A stretch of 64,000 nt of DNA, from assembly GCA_010094045.1 (NCBI GenBank), contig ML986673.1, positions 91,916 to 155,915 of the forward strand. Reading direction: 5' to 3'. Under the pieces are notes generated by a model that searched no databases, was not told the DNA's origin, and worked only from the letters and a program-made list of their open reading frames with translations. Both the position numbers and the translations under genes were made by a program. How positions within the stretch are numbered: position 1 is the stretch's first letter; each line of letters starts with the position of its first letter. Shown one piece after another: positions 31,795 to 44,216 of the stretch. This stretch comes from Lojkania enalia. Its lineage: Eukaryota > Ascomycota > Dothideomycetes > Pleosporales.

Positions 31795-33217
31795 ATGTCC
31801 AAACCAGGCGAGGTTCTTATTGGCGGTGTTTCTGTTGACACCGGCGGGTTCGACTTTAGCAACCATGCATCTAGCGTTGGGATCGTTCGAACGACAAATA
31901 TAACACTTATTATCCTCGTCGCTTTGTTTGTAGGATTGCGACTGCTGGTTCGAATATTTGTGGTCCAGAAGGTTTTTGTGGATGATGGTAAGGCAGTCAT
32001 GCTACAGCCTGGACACCTTTTTCATGAGACACAGACTAACTATTTTCATCTACTAGTCCTTATTGTAGTTGCAACCGCGTTAACAATTGCGCTCGCAACT
32101 GTATGCCTTGTGGGTAAGTCTCAAATCGTACACGAACATCAACGTGTTTAGGGTTCAGCTGACGGTCGCAGCTACAAGCCGTGGGCTGGGGACTCATGTA
32201 TGGCTAATACCAGTAGCCAAAGTTTTCGAGACAGTCAAGAACTGCATACAAGTAAGCGGCTACTCAAGATATGAAAGAGGCTAGTGTAATTACTTACCAA
32301 AAGTAGTACCTTTATGTCTGTCAGGTGCTATATGCATGCGCCATTGCTTTTACAAAACTGTCCATTATTGCCTCCTACCTACGTTTCATTCAAGATGAAA
32401 GGTTCCGTATTTATATGTACGTCACGGCGATAGTTGTTCTAGGGCTTTGGGTCACAGGTAATACACTTTTAGAATCTCTAGACATTTCTCACTTCTCTCA
32501 GGTGTTTTCGTGACTATCTTCCAATGTCAGCCGGTCTCCGGCGCATGGGACTTTACTCAGCCTAATCGTAAATGTATCGATTTTGTTGCTTATCTATATG
32601 CCAGCTCTTCGGTTACGATTGCCACAGACTTGATATTGTGCGTGCTTCCGTGGCCGTACTTATGGAGACTCCGGATGTCAGTGAAGCAGAGAGTCATCCT
32701 CTGCCTGCTTTTCGGCGGCGGAGCTGGGTAAGAGATACTACTTCTACGTATCTATGAGACATAGCTAAAGAAAACAGCGCCTGTATAGCGAGCATAATGC
32801 GGATTGCAAAGCTTTATACACTTCGGAGCCTAGACGTGACATGTGAGTGTCGATGATTCTCTCCCGACGAAACCCATTCTACAGAGTAGTGGGAAATTGG
32901 TCAGCTGCTGACATGATCTCGCAGACGAATGCGTCCCGTGTCTGAATCTGTCAGTAATAGAGTGTAGTCTCGGTATAATTTGTGTCAGTGTCCCAGCTCT
33001 TCGACCCTTAGCCGCTCAGCTTTACCCGAAAGGATTTCGCAGCACACGCTCGACATCAGCCAATCCAACTCCAAATGCGTATTCAGTTATCAAAAGATGG
33101 TCTAGAACGGATAACGGAGCGGAAGGTTACGTAGAGATGAAACCGGAGACTCCAAACGACCAACACACGCTCGACAGCACACCTAAAACAGAGCCGGAAA
33201 ATGATCGGTTGAAATAA
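31795..33217 (+). CDS. Rhodopsin-domain (PTH11-like) seven-TM membrane protein, 348 aa
   Basis: Seven exons: 31795-31987, 32057-32113, 32172-32251, 32325-32457, 32502-32727, 32778-32842 and 32925-33217. Introns are 44-82 bp, and every junction keeps frame and ends in AG with a branch site before it. The protein follows the fungal rhodopsin-domain pattern. TM1 is TLIILVALFVGLRLLVRIFV, followed by VDDVLIVVATALTIALATV. Next come GLGTHVWL, VLYACAIAFTKLSIIASYLR, the loop with IFQCQPVSGAWDF, then ATDLILCVLPWPYLWRL, FGGGAGACIASIMRI, and a Ser/Pro-rich cytosolic tail. PTH11-type proteins act as surface sensors in some pathogens, but this subgroup has no CFEM domain and no known ligand. Confidence 0.87.
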
Positions 33218-34005
33218 CTTGCGCACTCTCGGCTATCTTGACATAGCTCGAAGAGAAAATACAAGTTGCGATGACCGGCCATTTCCCTCTACTACTAACG
33301 AAGCTTCGAAATTTTTAGCTGTCCGGAATGTTTTGGTCCCTGCAATTATGCGACAGCTAAAACGTTTGCGGAGTAGCGGACTGCCCGCGCCCATACGCTG
33401 ACCTCGGAAGATGACCTAGCTTTTTCCTGATTAGAAAATTGTATCATGAAGACATGAGATGTCGAAAGTTCTATCTACTTGAGGCGGTCTACCGCTTATG
33501 GATCAAGCTCACTCAGATATTTGGCTCTCCCTCTAGTTTTGCTCGTTCGGCTGTGAGGACCCTATCGCCAAGGACGCCCAAATTACGCCAAGGTCATAGC
33601 CACATCGACCCACCCTATCATGGTTAAACGAAGCGACTCAACGTCATGAGAAAGCGGCATCATAGACAGAAATCTGCGTCCGGGCTGTGTTGGCGATCAT
33701 GCTTTCCACGAAGCTTGGTCGCCAGCGGCAAGGCAAGATTCCGCGCGGGGCTGAGGTCATGGATTGATGCCTTCGTATTCATTTTGTATATGAACGCTGC
33801 CTCCAAGGCCATGTTGAAACTTCATTCATAACCAGCTGTCATTCACAACAGACAGCTATATCGATTGGCTTGACACGATCACAACGCTACATTACCTTAT
33901 TGTTTAATCGATTTTATCAAGCAACGCTGCGTACCCACATTTTTCTATTGTCCCATCCATCTGTCCAACACAAGCGAATATCTATACTCCTATAACAACT
34001 TCGAC
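33218..34005. other. Intergenic; no gene seen
   Basis: Only short unconnected frames are open (such as 33439-33627). The last 100 bp are pyrimidine-rich and are probably the leader of the small secreted protein gene. Confidence 0.4.
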
Positions 34006-34371
34006 ATGAACAGCATGAAGTTCGCCGCAGTAACTCTCCTCTTGGCAGTGCTCGCAACCGCGAACCCAGCGCCCGTCGCTCGACCCGATGCTACAGCAGC
34101 ACCAGCTCTCAAAGCGCAACCAATCGAGATCGACACCCGCGCCCAACTCGAAGAAGCCCTTACCGCCCGCAACCCCGAGCCCGTACCAGAAGTCGTCGCA
34201 CGAGCAGCAGGCATCCAACTTGCGCCGCGAGACCCCAAGAAGAAACCGAAGACCAGTAGCAGCGGCGACGGAAACGACACTGATGCTGCTGTCACACTCA
34301 CAGCGAGTCGCGCCCTCCAGCTCGGTGCGCTAGGTCTTGGTGTCGTCGAGGTCGTAAGGCTTTGGGGTTAA
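34006..34371 (+). CDS. Small secreted or GPI-type protein, 121 aa
   Basis: Single exon. A signal peptide covers about residues 1-19 (MNSMKFAAVTLLLAVLATA). The mature part is Ala/Pro-rich with a basic KKKPKTSSS segment, and ends in a moderately hydrophobic tail (LQLGALGLGVVEVVRLWG) that could be a weak GPI signal or a membrane helix. An internal ATG (MKFAA) four codons in is equally usable. No family is recognised. Codon use is GC-rich like the neighbouring genes. Confidence 0.7.
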   Translation: MNSMKFAAVTLLLAVLATANPAPVARPDATAAPALKAQPIEIDTRAQLEEALTARNPEPVPEVVARAAGIQLAPRDPKKKPKTSSSGDGNDTDAAVTLTASRALQLGALGLGVVEVVRLWG

Positions 34372-35718
34372 AACGATCACTGGACTAGACACGATCTAAC
34401 CAGATAACTACTCGCATTTGTAGGGATAGGTACACTATTCACGAGACTTTACAATAATAGCGGATAAGACCAAGACCTTCATACACGAATCTTTTATGGC
34501 ACATGTAGGAGTATGGGTTCGAGACATTGGACGTGTATTAATGAGTGACGTCATGCCAGTCCTCATCCGAGTCGTATTTTCTTTTTTCATAGATTTCTAC
34601 TTCATTCTATGTTCGCATGTCGAGACTATCTATCAACGATAGAGATACCATTTGCTACATATCTACAGGGGGGGCGGCTCATGTGCATTACATAGTACAA
34701 TCAACATTATTATTCAATCCCACAACTTCACTATTCATTCCATTTCTCAAGCCCCCATTATCTGTTCCTCCAATTGTTACGTTCTCATGCCCCTCGAGTC
34801 AGATTCTCCTCTACGTCATACATTGCCGCCCGTCGCGCTCTAACAGGCTTCTCGAATCCTTCGCGAAGGGATTGTTAGCGGTTTGTGGCGGTGCATCACC
34901 TGAGGCACTGGGCGCACAACACCACGCACTACAACACGAGATATTCTTACCGCTTTTCTTTCCGGGATTTGAGATGTGGGATGATATTCTCAGTTTGCGA
35001 ACTCGGAGCCTAGCGAAATACGAATTGCTCTTTAAATGGCGCAGCCACAGAATATAGATGCCGAGTGGGAGCTGCGCTATTCCCCGCTCGCGGCGGATAT
35101 GTTAAGGTTTCAGGTTATTTTGGGGTCGTAAACAGTTTGAGTAGGTGTTTGGATAGATGCGAAAAACAGAGGTGAACGATAGATTAAACAATTGGCGCCA
35201 ACTTCAATGGCGAATATGTAGTTGACTTAGAACGAACAAATCAAAGTTAGTCTGTTCTAAAGTCGAATGTCCTTGCGAAGGAGTTAGTATTGGCTTAGAA
35301 AAGTCCTTTAAGGAATCCTACTACCGAGGAATTTACCTAATGCATACTAGCTCCATCATAGCCAATAACATTTACCTTGTATGGATGACTTAATCTAATA
35401 CCAGGAGGTAGGATAAAACATCGTTTAGACGCTACAACCAGAATCACCCTGCGAATACCAATCAATGTCCAATACCAAGACAATTATAAGGCTCAACTAT
35501 GCCGGAAGTACCCAGAGTGGTAATCTTCGACGCGTGGCCCTGCAAACCCCGTCTTCATTGCCCTAGGCAACAGGCAACAGCATTAATCCTTCAAGCATAG
35601 CCCTCATAAACCCCCCAGGCACAACGTCCATCCATATCGATAGCACCTTTAGTCTCCAATTCCTGTCTCAATTCGACTTCAACAGCAACTCATTCAAAGA
35701 TTAAGAAGCGCAAACAAA
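34372..35718. other. Intergenic; no supported gene
   Basis: A 146-codon plus frame (34617-35057) is open but lacks motifs and a coding look. A CT/CA-rich leader precedes the gene at 35719. Confidence 0.35.
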
Positions 35719-36484
35719 ATGGCTCGCAAACCAACCATTCCTGTCCTTCGAAAAATCCCAATCTTAGTCTATCTCCCCTCCTTTGTCCTCTTACTCGCCG
35801 CCGGAATTGGTTTCCGTACCCTTGCTGCCGCCCTCTCTATCATCCCTCTATCCTTTTCTCTCTTATCATCCCTCTTCTATCTCCACCGTAGACGCCAATC
35901 CTCCAGCCCCAAGATGACCCCGGCCCTCGGCCTAGCCACTCTCCACCCTGAAGACAGCGACGACGACGAAGCTAACGAGAAGCCGGTTCCAAGGTTCCTC
36001 TGGGCATTCACAGATTTAGTGCTTGCGTGCATGTATCTCGCCGCCCTACTTCCTCTCTGGATACTTGAGAGCAGGAAGGCCGGGAATGCGGCGAGCAGCT
36101 GGGGGGGTACATATAAAGATCCGACTGCGTATTTTATGGTCGAAACGTACGGCAGTTGTGGTCTTATAATCAACATGTGAGTCTTCCTTCCTAAATTTGT
36201 TGAATCGTGACTTTCCCTAGTTTTCCTGTCTTTGGTATTTGAAGCGGTAGGTATGGATGTTGACTACATTATGTAGGTGCATCCATGCGTACCTCTTTTT
36301 TTGTGCTGCTGTGCAGTTCCGGTTTGACCGTGAGTGCCCGACTTGCAAGGCCAAGCGCAAGGAACGGGCTAGACCTGTTATGAAGAAGGAGGGCAAGGGC
36401 CCAAAGTACTCGCTGCTTGGTGATTATAGGGAAGAAGCGGAGGCGGAAGGGGAAGAGAATACGAGGAAAAGTGTTGAGGTTTAG
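35719..36484 (+). CDS. Small four-TM fungal membrane protein, 221 aa
   Basis: Exons 35719-36176 and 36277-36484. The 100-bp intron has a GTGAGT donor, a TTGACTAC branch and a TAG acceptor, and the split Met codon is restored. TM1/TM2 are ILVYLPSFVLLLAAGIGF and LAAALSIIPLSFSLLSSLFY. A cytosolic acidic loop (HPEDSDDDEANE) follows. TM3 is LVLACMYLAALLPLWIL. TM4 spans the intron (GLIINMCIHAYLFFCAAVQF). The tail is basic then acidic and contains a CPTC pair. I do not know the function; proteins of this shape are common in ascomycetes. Confidence 0.78.
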
Positions 36485-37580
36485 TGAAGTCAAGCAGATT
36501 AGCGGGTTGGGGGATAATGCATCCACAGTAATGCGACCACAAGTGGGGCTTAGACAATGATATAAGGCAATCAAGTGTTTAGGTATAAAGGTTGAGGTTG
36601 GGTAGTAGCGCAGGATAGATCGGCAGGTCGGGGGACATCGCATTCACTATCAAGCATATGCACGCGTCACCGAAACGATAAGATATGGAAATCAAGTCTC
36701 TAGGTACAAGACTCTAAGCTTAGCTGTGTACTAGGGTAGTTTGGCAGGTTGCGGAATAACACATTCACTATCAAGCATTCGCATATTTCAAAAACATTGA
36801 TAAATCAAGTGTCAGTAAAGAAAAGAAAAACAATTGAAACGTTTATTCTAGATAAAAGTCACCTCATAAGCTTTCACCATCTGCCAAACTTAACCCACCG
36901 CTCCATAGGACTAAGAGAACTCAAAGGGCAGAGCACCAAGCTCATCCCGAAGGAGAGCAAGACAAGCTCTACCTAGAGTTTAAACACACCGAACAAATGC
37001 ATCGGCGCTAAGCCTTCGAATCCCAGATCTGAAGAAAATGGATGGAGTATTGGATTTATAGCATGAAGCAAATGTCCGGATACGTGCGCCACTGCCATTA
37101 ATGCAAGGGAGTAATGGAATAGTTCCTTCTTCCCCTAGATTTCTAAATAGAATAGGGAACTATCGCAAAGTCGATGGTTGGGTCGAGGTTTAAAAGGATA
37201 TGTATGACCAAGCGAATTATGCTGATGGTCGAATGGCTTTGAATGAAGGTGAATTTTGGAGCTGAAGATCTATCAGGAGATGTCTTGGTTGGGAACTGAG
37301 CCTGCAAGGAGGGTGTGGATTTGTGGTGCTTAGCCCTCAAACCTGGAAATTCTAGATGGAACATGCACCTCCAATTTTTGCATTTCAGGTTTCACGGTGC
37401 CTAATGGATGCCCTTTGACAATAAGAATATCTTCATTGGTATAGAACGCCAAGACCTACGAAGCCTCCAAACGATGCAAAACGCCTCGCTATGCAGACCG
37501 AAAACCACTTTTAGTGTTTCCCCTACCCATTACCGTACGCGTATACCTATTCCCTATATAATTCATCTTACATTCCGTAA
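36485..37580. other. Intergenic between convergent genes; short diverged repeat
   Basis: The phrases GGCAGGT...GGG(A)..A..CATTCACTATCAAGCAT occur near 36620-36655 and 36740-36780. A related AATGCATCCACAGTAATGCG lies near 36510, so three diverged copies of a unit of about 115 bp follow the gene. No coding frame is supported. Confidence 0.4.
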
Positions 37581-39287
37581 TTAGAAAACGTAGTTCAAAG
37601 CCTTCTTCCACCAACTCCGCGGGCTCTCCTCCCAAGTCTCACTCTCCACCTCTTCAAACCTTCCCGTCACCAAATCTACCTCTATAGGCTTCACAAATGG
37701 ACATCGACTCCAAATCTTATGCCCCACATACAGAATAACGAAAAGAATCAAGCTAATATAAGCAATGAAGAAATCCTCCGTATTCCAAGGCACAAAAGCA
37801 GTAAAGCCTTGCGTAAGCGTGATGATGGTGCAGAAAATCAGACCGTACCAGGCAAGCCACCGGCCACCCCAGCTTACGAAGGGAAGGGTGTCGCGAGAAA
37901 TATTTTGAGCTTTGAGAGCAGATATGAAAGCGAGGTGGCAGTAGCAGATACAGGCCCATGCGATGAAGCCTGCGACGCCGATGATGTTGAGGAGCCAATT
38001 GAAAACCTCCGCACCGCTACTAGAGCAGTTAAGATATCCAAGGAGGCCCCAGAGCGATGAAAAGGTGATTGCAATCCACGGCACGCCGCGCTTTGTGGTG
38101 CGAGTCAAGATGTGCGGTGCGAAACGCTCTTCGGCCAAACCAATTAAAATACGGGATCCAGAGTAGACATTTGAGCTTGCGGCGGAAAGGACAACAGTCA
38201 GAAGTATGGCGTTGAGGATATCAGGGAGGACTTGGACGCCAGCGAGTTGTGCAGCAATGACGAGGGGTGAAGATCCGGCGTTAGTATCACCAATGCTCAT
38301 CGCTTCATTGTCATAGGGGACAAGAATGCCGATGAAGAAAATGGTGAAGATGAAGAGGAGGAATATGCTCCAAAACGTGGTGCGTATAGCTTTGGGCATC
38401 GTCTTGCGTGGATTAGCGGACTCTCCCGCACCAATGCCAACAAGTTCAGTTCCCTGAAAAGAGAAACCGGCCTTAATTAAGACTGCCCAGAATCCGACAA
38501 ACTTGGCTAGTGCGGGACGGTCTTCGACGAGGTATGGTGCGAATGCTCCGGGATGTTCCCAGTATTTGAACCCGATATAGCCTTGGTCGCCTGCTCCAGC
38601 GTTGATGCAAATGGAGAAAATCATGAACCCGAGTAACGCAACGACCTTGATACTGGCAAACCAGAACTCAAATTCGCCGAAAAGATCCACAGGAAAGAAA
38701 TTGATCAGGGTAAGCGGGACCCAAAAGATAGTGATAAAGATGCCAATATTCAGACTTGAATTCCACCATTGAATGATGAGGCCCGCCGCTGTAAGTTCAA
38801 GAGCGTAGGTAATGGCCCAAGAGAACCAGTAGATCCACCCCATAGAGAAGCCGAGACTACGGTCGACGAATCGAGCGGCATAGCGAGTAAATGCCCCGGC
38901 AATCGGAATGTAGGTTGCCATTTCGGCGAGCGAGAGCATAACAGCGTAGACTAGTGTTCCGACAAAGACAAACGCGAGAAGAGCGCCAACAGGACCGGCC
39001 GTGGCTATCGAGCTACCACTTGCGATGAATATACCGGTTCCCACAGTACCCCCTTGCATAGGTTAGTCTGCTTATCCACGTACGGTATAGGCTTGAGAAG
39101 ACTTACCAATGGCAACAAACTGGAGATGCCGAGCCTTGAGCTTCCTCTGGAGCTCTTGTGGCTGGGGAGGAACCTGCTTCTCCATATCATTTGATGAGTG
39201 TCCGTGAGACTTTTCCGAGATGTAATCCATGGCCTTAGGGATTTCTTCTCCCCGAGGAGAAGAAATCGATTGGCTGACTCCGTCCAT
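37581..39287 (-). CDS. Amino acid permease (APC superfamily, fungal AAP family), 550 aa
   Basis: Exon 1 is 39287-39107 and exon 2 is 39052-37581. The 54-bp intron (GTAAGT donor) joins LQFVAIGG to TVGTGIF in frame. The start at MDGVSQSIS was preferred to an in-frame ATG 11 codons upstream. The junction region, with the preceding LKARHLQ, is the TM1 substrate-binding signature of the family (usual form MIAIGGTIGTGLF). Twelve hydrophobic segments can be followed, including the TM3-4 area (GWIYWFSWAITYALELTAAG) and FSFQGTELVGIGAGE, the TM6 motif. Both tails are cytosolic; the N-tail holds Lys and Ser residues suited to ubiquitin control. It imports amino acids at the plasma membrane by proton symport. 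Specificity cannot be read. Confidence 0.93.
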
Positions 39288-41090
39288 TATTACTACTTCG
39301 GTGAGGGTGTAGTAGGGCACAAGGGCGAACGATAGAATTCACAGAGGATGAATGCTTAACCACACTTGCACTGGGGCCCCAGTTGATCATTTATCACAAT
39401 GCTCATGCCCTCCGCTTGAGAGGCATTTTAAGGGTCCTCAAAAATGTCAGTGTCCTAATTTGCCCACAACTGCTGGGCCATGACCAGGCCGAAAATTTCA
39501 TCAGGTCCCACAATAGCGTGCCGCGCACCCCATCACGCCTACGACACATTCCAGTTATGCGGATACACCGAAGTGGCGGGATGACTACCGGGGACCAGAA
39601 ATTTCTCGCGGGTCTTCGACGCTTATGGGCGGGACTTGTCGCAACGGCGCGAACGCGATGCAGTTAGCTAGCCGGATTAAGGTTACAGCACCAGGAACGC
39701 GCAATGATGGGCATACCACAGTGGCATGCTTGGTGGCCAAGTTAGAAAATTTCTGCGCGTTAGCAGGTGATCGGGCTGTGGCGGTTGTTGAAGGTTGAGG
39801 AGCCGCGAGCGGCTCGGCTCATGGTCGGCCGAATGCTTGGCATCAATGAAGCTTCGAGATCTTCACTTCGCTTGGCTTTGCTCCACTGTCATGCAATTGT
39901 CAATCGGAAGTCGCCGAACCTGCCTCTCTTATACATACTTATATGTCAGGAGCAAAAAGGCCGACCTTCTTGCTGCTAAAGCATGATGGCTTATATAGGT
40001 GATAATTCCGGCTGACATTATATATCTGTATATTAGAGAGCCAACACCCTGGCATGCACAGTCCTCGCGGTGGACTGATCCACCTGCTTCGATCCACATT
40101 TGGAATTCCATCCCAAAAGTCCACCCTTCCATCAGTGTTCCTTTACTGGCAGGAATACGGCATAGTCTGGTCACCCTTGGAGCGGAAATACTGCGCGAGC
40201 GATACCTTTGATTAGTGGCTTTTTGTTTTCCATACAATGAGCTCCCTTTGACAGACGTACCTGACCCCAACTACGACGAGGGAACGCAAGCCACACGAAA
40301 CATTTTAAGGTAGACGCATATAATGCTCAGGATTTAACAAGCCTCAATCTCAAATTATTATCGTCATGATGGGGAACTAGTAAGCGAGGATCGATATGTA
40401 GGAAGACTCAGCCAAGGCGAACCGGACACGTTCATGTCTCTTCGCTGCATTTGGCAACCTCAGCATAATGACCCCACAAGACTCTTTTGGCTTCTAATAC
40501 AAGAGCTTTGGATCTTACAAATAACCGAGTTCACATACTCGGTACCTAATATGCTACTAGTAGTTAGTCTCAGTCATTTTGCTGACGTGAAAGGCCAGGA
40601 TGCCCATTGCTGTAGTATATGGTGTTCTTTGAAGCTCATCCTTTAGAAACGTATAAGTCCGCAATTGCATCTTTATGCTTTGTCTACTAGGATTTGTGGA
40701 TCCTTTTAGTTCGATTAGAGACCCAAGGACGGCCCATGGGCCAATATCTCATCCCTACATATGCCAAGTGCACGCCATGCTACAAGGTCGGCGGCTAGAT
40801 TCTAGTCTGGACCCGCGTTGTCTCAGTAAGCTGTGATGAACTCGGCGATGTCTGTTAGGGCTGTTACACAGGTTTGGGTTTACGGGCACGAACAAAGGAA
40901 CTAATATCGGTCCTTTTTTCCTTAGGCTCTCGGTTGCTATTGCATATGCCTTAATGTCTTTCCAGATTTCGCGACCAATTTGACTCGATGATGCTGTTCT
41001 TACTATTTACCTGCCTGACTGGTAACTTGAGTCATGTTAATCTACGATCACAGCGCGATTCTGCGTCGAACATTATCGACGTTTCATCAG
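39288..41090. other. Long intergenic region, no recognised gene
   Basis: About 1.8 kb. Short frames occur on both strands (39767-39979 plus, 39929-40270 minus, 40434-40646 plus) and none has a motif. It holds the promoter of the permease at one end. Confidence 0.4.
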
Positions 41091-41100
41091 TATATATAAT
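41091..41100 (+). promoter_or_regulatory. TATA-like box (TATATATAAT) before the gene at 41252
   Basis: TATATATAAT lies about 150 bp before the chosen ATG, on the right side and at a usual distance. Confidence 0.4.
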
Positions 41101-41251
41101 ATCACCGTGAAGGTCTCGGGTTGGGAAGTGCTTGCTATGCATTTACTTCTATTCATTACCTTGCTCTCCCAAAAAAATCATTACTTCTACCTAGTCACGA
41201 AGTACTGCTATATAAACTTTAGCCTCGAAAATTGTCTCAGTCTCACAGGCT

Positions 41252-42436
41252 ATGGGTATCAACAGCTCTCAGAAATTACTTTGGAATCAGCGCATCGCCC
41301 TTGTCAGGCACAACTTCCATGCCGCACGACGGAGCGGTGACTACACTTTCTTCAAAGCCCTCCAAGCGCACGCTCTCATTCATGGAACAGATCACGTAGC
41401 AATCCTCCACTCCATGCTGGGTGACGATGCCGACTTCGTCCTCTCGACTCTCGACAATCTCAATGCCGGAATTGCTTACGTACACCAAGATGCATTCAAA
41501 GCCGTTTATGACGGAGTAAAGTCCACCATGTACATAACAAGCAACTCATCATTAAGCCGCCGATCCCTCTTGCACGTCGACATCTCACAGCAACGCGATA
41601 TGGCTGACAACGCAATCGACAAGTCCACCAACTCGGCGATCAGTCTAATCGAAGCACAGCCTGTTCACTGCCAAGATGCAATTGCCAATGCTTGGATCAC
41701 GGGGACAACCATCATCGTAGATGCCGTCTGCGTCTGTTTGAAACAGATGGACGAAATCGAGACGTACTTGGATGATTTTATCCGACTCGAGTATGCTTGG
41801 AGTAGTATTCAAAGCTCGGTTGATGCCGCAATATCAGCCCTTCGAGGCATCTTTAATTTGATGTCTAGCGAAAGCAGCGGGGACTCTAGGAGCCAAAGCA
41901 TTTCTTCAGCAGTTGGATCGGACAGTGCCGGTAGCCGTAGCCGCACTTCTTCCACTGCTTCCGCTTTTAGTCTGATCAAGCGAGCTTTCAGTCACAGCCA
42001 CTTGCAAACGCCACCTCAGGTTCGCCCAGGGCGAAATAACTCCCTGCCTCTTCCGGAATCTAACCCCCGTGGCCTGAGACTCAGCATGAACGCTGCATGT
42101 CCTTCGCGAATGCCGCAAAGCTTCAACGAGATTCGACATACCCAGCTAACGACCATCCCACATACCCCGAGCATTCACGAAGCCTCAGCTCCCGATATTG
42201 ATGCAATGACCCCCTTCAAAGAGAAGACTGATTACTTTGCCTTCACAATGGACGAGCCATCCGATGAAGGTAGCAAAGAAAGTCCAATGAGAGGTCAAGA
42301 TACTATGCAGCTGTATGTCTTCTCAGATATGATACGGAAGAGAAAATACTGATGACGGTGCAGCGAAAGCCTTGATCCACTGTATTCACCCCCCGGGGAT
42401 GAGGGCATAGAGATGCCAGTACCGCTAACCCTTTGA
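41252..42436 (+). CDS. Fungal protein of unknown function, 377 aa
   Basis: Exons 41252-42312 and 42364-42436. The intron has a GTATGT donor, an ACTGAT branch and a GCAG acceptor, 51 bp. Splicing replaces a weak tail by LESLDPLYSPPGDEGIEMPV, which looks much more coding; without splicing the frame ends after KRKY. The N-terminal 200 residues are predicted helical (NQRIALVRHNFHAARRSGDY near the start). The middle is Ser/Arg-rich and likely disordered (SRSRTSSTASAFSLIKR), with many phosphorylatable sites. There is no signal peptide or membrane segment. I do not recognise the family. Confidence 0.72.
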
Positions 42437-43577
42437 AGGTTCTCCGAATCCTTCAGCGTTTCGCCGCCCCCTCCCATAGCCGCTGTTTAACAAATATGAT
42501 AAGGATACTCTGACCTTGTATTTGCTCCCTTGAAATAATACCTATTTGGAGCCCTTCAACTGTCCCTACGGCAATTGCATCTGACAAAGATTTATTGGCG
42601 AAGAATTTGGACAGTCTGGTCTTGTAATTGTTTGCATAAAGCAACTTCTCCGCAACATACTGTCTCTTCGGGATTTCCTAATTCGATATATGTTTATGTT
42701 TGGGCGAAACATCCATACATGTATAAGGCAAATAGCCGCACATTAGCGATCCTTTGCTGCGTCATAGCGCTATGAGCTGCCCGTATAATTTTGAGCTCTG
42801 TTCTTCGCTGTTTTAGATAACGCTGCAAATGAGAAAGCTTTGTGGCCTATGTTTGACGAAGAGGCATCTTATGTTATCCGATATGCAGGCACAACCTGGG
42901 GCGTCGGCCTTCGGGGACCAAGACTCGGGCAGAAACAGGGCACTTCCTTAAACCCCGCATCACGACACTCACGCGGTAACCAATATTGCTCAAAGGGAGC
43001 TGTAAAAGAGGCTTCGCGAAGTCATCGAATTTTATAAAAATTTAAATCATACATAGATTGTTCGTTAGGCTTTCCTATGCCGTTTGTCAGAAAACTACTC
43101 CAAATCGGTTGCAGAGAACAATTGCCGCTAGACCCAGAAGATGATGGCAAATATCCGTTTCATATCCACTTATGAACAGTGACTTCCGCAACCATCAACC
43201 AAGCGTAAACTTGAAACCGCGGGCTTTTCTCCACTGCAGAAACGTTTCAGCCGCCCTATAATCATTGGTGCGAGGGTACGAATTCTGCAGCGGAGATCCA
43301 ACGTAAGCACGCACCAGCATGTAGGCTAGAACGAACTGCCAACCTCGTGGTGCCCTACGGACTTCACTATATCCAATTAACAAGGTACCAAACAGGTCTA
43401 AGAATCCTGTCGGCTCCTGAAGCATTGAAAAATATGTAGTCCCCCTGCCCCATGCACCATAGGACTATTCACCCACCCTCGACAGACCTCGTGCGCATGC
43501 AGGCTGGCCCTGCGAGACCTCACATCGCTTCAATGAACAAAGCATGAAATAAATCAACCTTACACGAAATAATCATA
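42437..43577. other. Intergenic; no supported gene
   Basis: A 76-codon minus frame (43425-43195) reads FLDLFGTLLIGYSEVRRAPR, then GWQFVLAYMLVRAYVG, but is isolated and unrecognised. It may be a relic exon. Confidence 0.35.
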
Positions 43578-44216
43578 ATGCCATTCATCACAATCACTCG
43601 CCTCCTAATACCACTTCTCCTCTCCTCTTCAATATCCGCATCGCCGCTCCCACACATCACAAGACGTTCCGCCCGCTCGCGTAAAATAGGAACCGGCTTC
43701 GCGATCGCAATATCCCTCATAATCTTCACAGTCCTAGTTTTCTTCCTAGGCATGCGCTACGGTCAGACAGGCACCTGGCGTATCTGGCGCGCTCCCCTCT
43801 CCTTACCTACCTCAACCACGAACACGACTATAACTACAAGGACAAATCCGACCTCACACCCCACAAAGAAGAAACCAAAAGCACCACCCCAAATAACAAT
43901 ATCCTCACCCACCGAAATCTCGCCCATCGAACGCTCAACAGCACCAGGCTTCCAATTCGAGCTCCCCGCCGAGCAGCAAATCTTCGAGATCGGCGCTCCG
44001 TCCCCGCGACGTGTGGGCCGGCGAGGAGAAGACAAGAATGGGGAGCGGCAGCAGAGCAGTCGATGGAGCATATGGGGGCGGAAGAAGAGCTTGTACGAGA
44101 TGGAGGGGGATACTGTACCTGCAATCAGTGCGCGAGTGCCGCCGTCGCCGGCGCTGTCGGAGAAGGCGAGGATGGATTGGAGTGGGATGGAGTACGTTAA
44201 GAAGATGTACGGTTGA
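43578..44216 (+). CDS. Single-pass membrane protein with signal peptide, 212 aa
   Basis: Single exon. The signal peptide covers residues 1-21 (ITRLLIPLLLSSSISASP), then a short basic linker (RRSARSRK). One TM helix (GFAIAISLIIFTVLVFFLGM, about residues 39-58) follows, then a Thr/Pro-rich, probably cytosolic, tail with basic patches (RRVGRRGEDK, GRKKS). The C-terminus ends MDWSGMEYVKKMYG. The arrangement suggests a type I membrane protein with a very short outer part. The family is unknown. Confidence 0.68.
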   Translation: MPFITITRLLIPLLLSSSISASPLPHITRRSARSRKIGTGFAIAISLIIFTVLVFFLGMRYGQTGTWRIWRAPLSLPTSTTNTTITTRTNPTSHPTKKKPKAPPQITISSPTEISPIERSTAPGFQFELPAEQQIFEIGAPSPRRVGRRGEDKNGERQQSSRWSIWGRKKSLYEMEGDTVPAISARVPPSPALSEKARMDWSGMEYVKKMYG

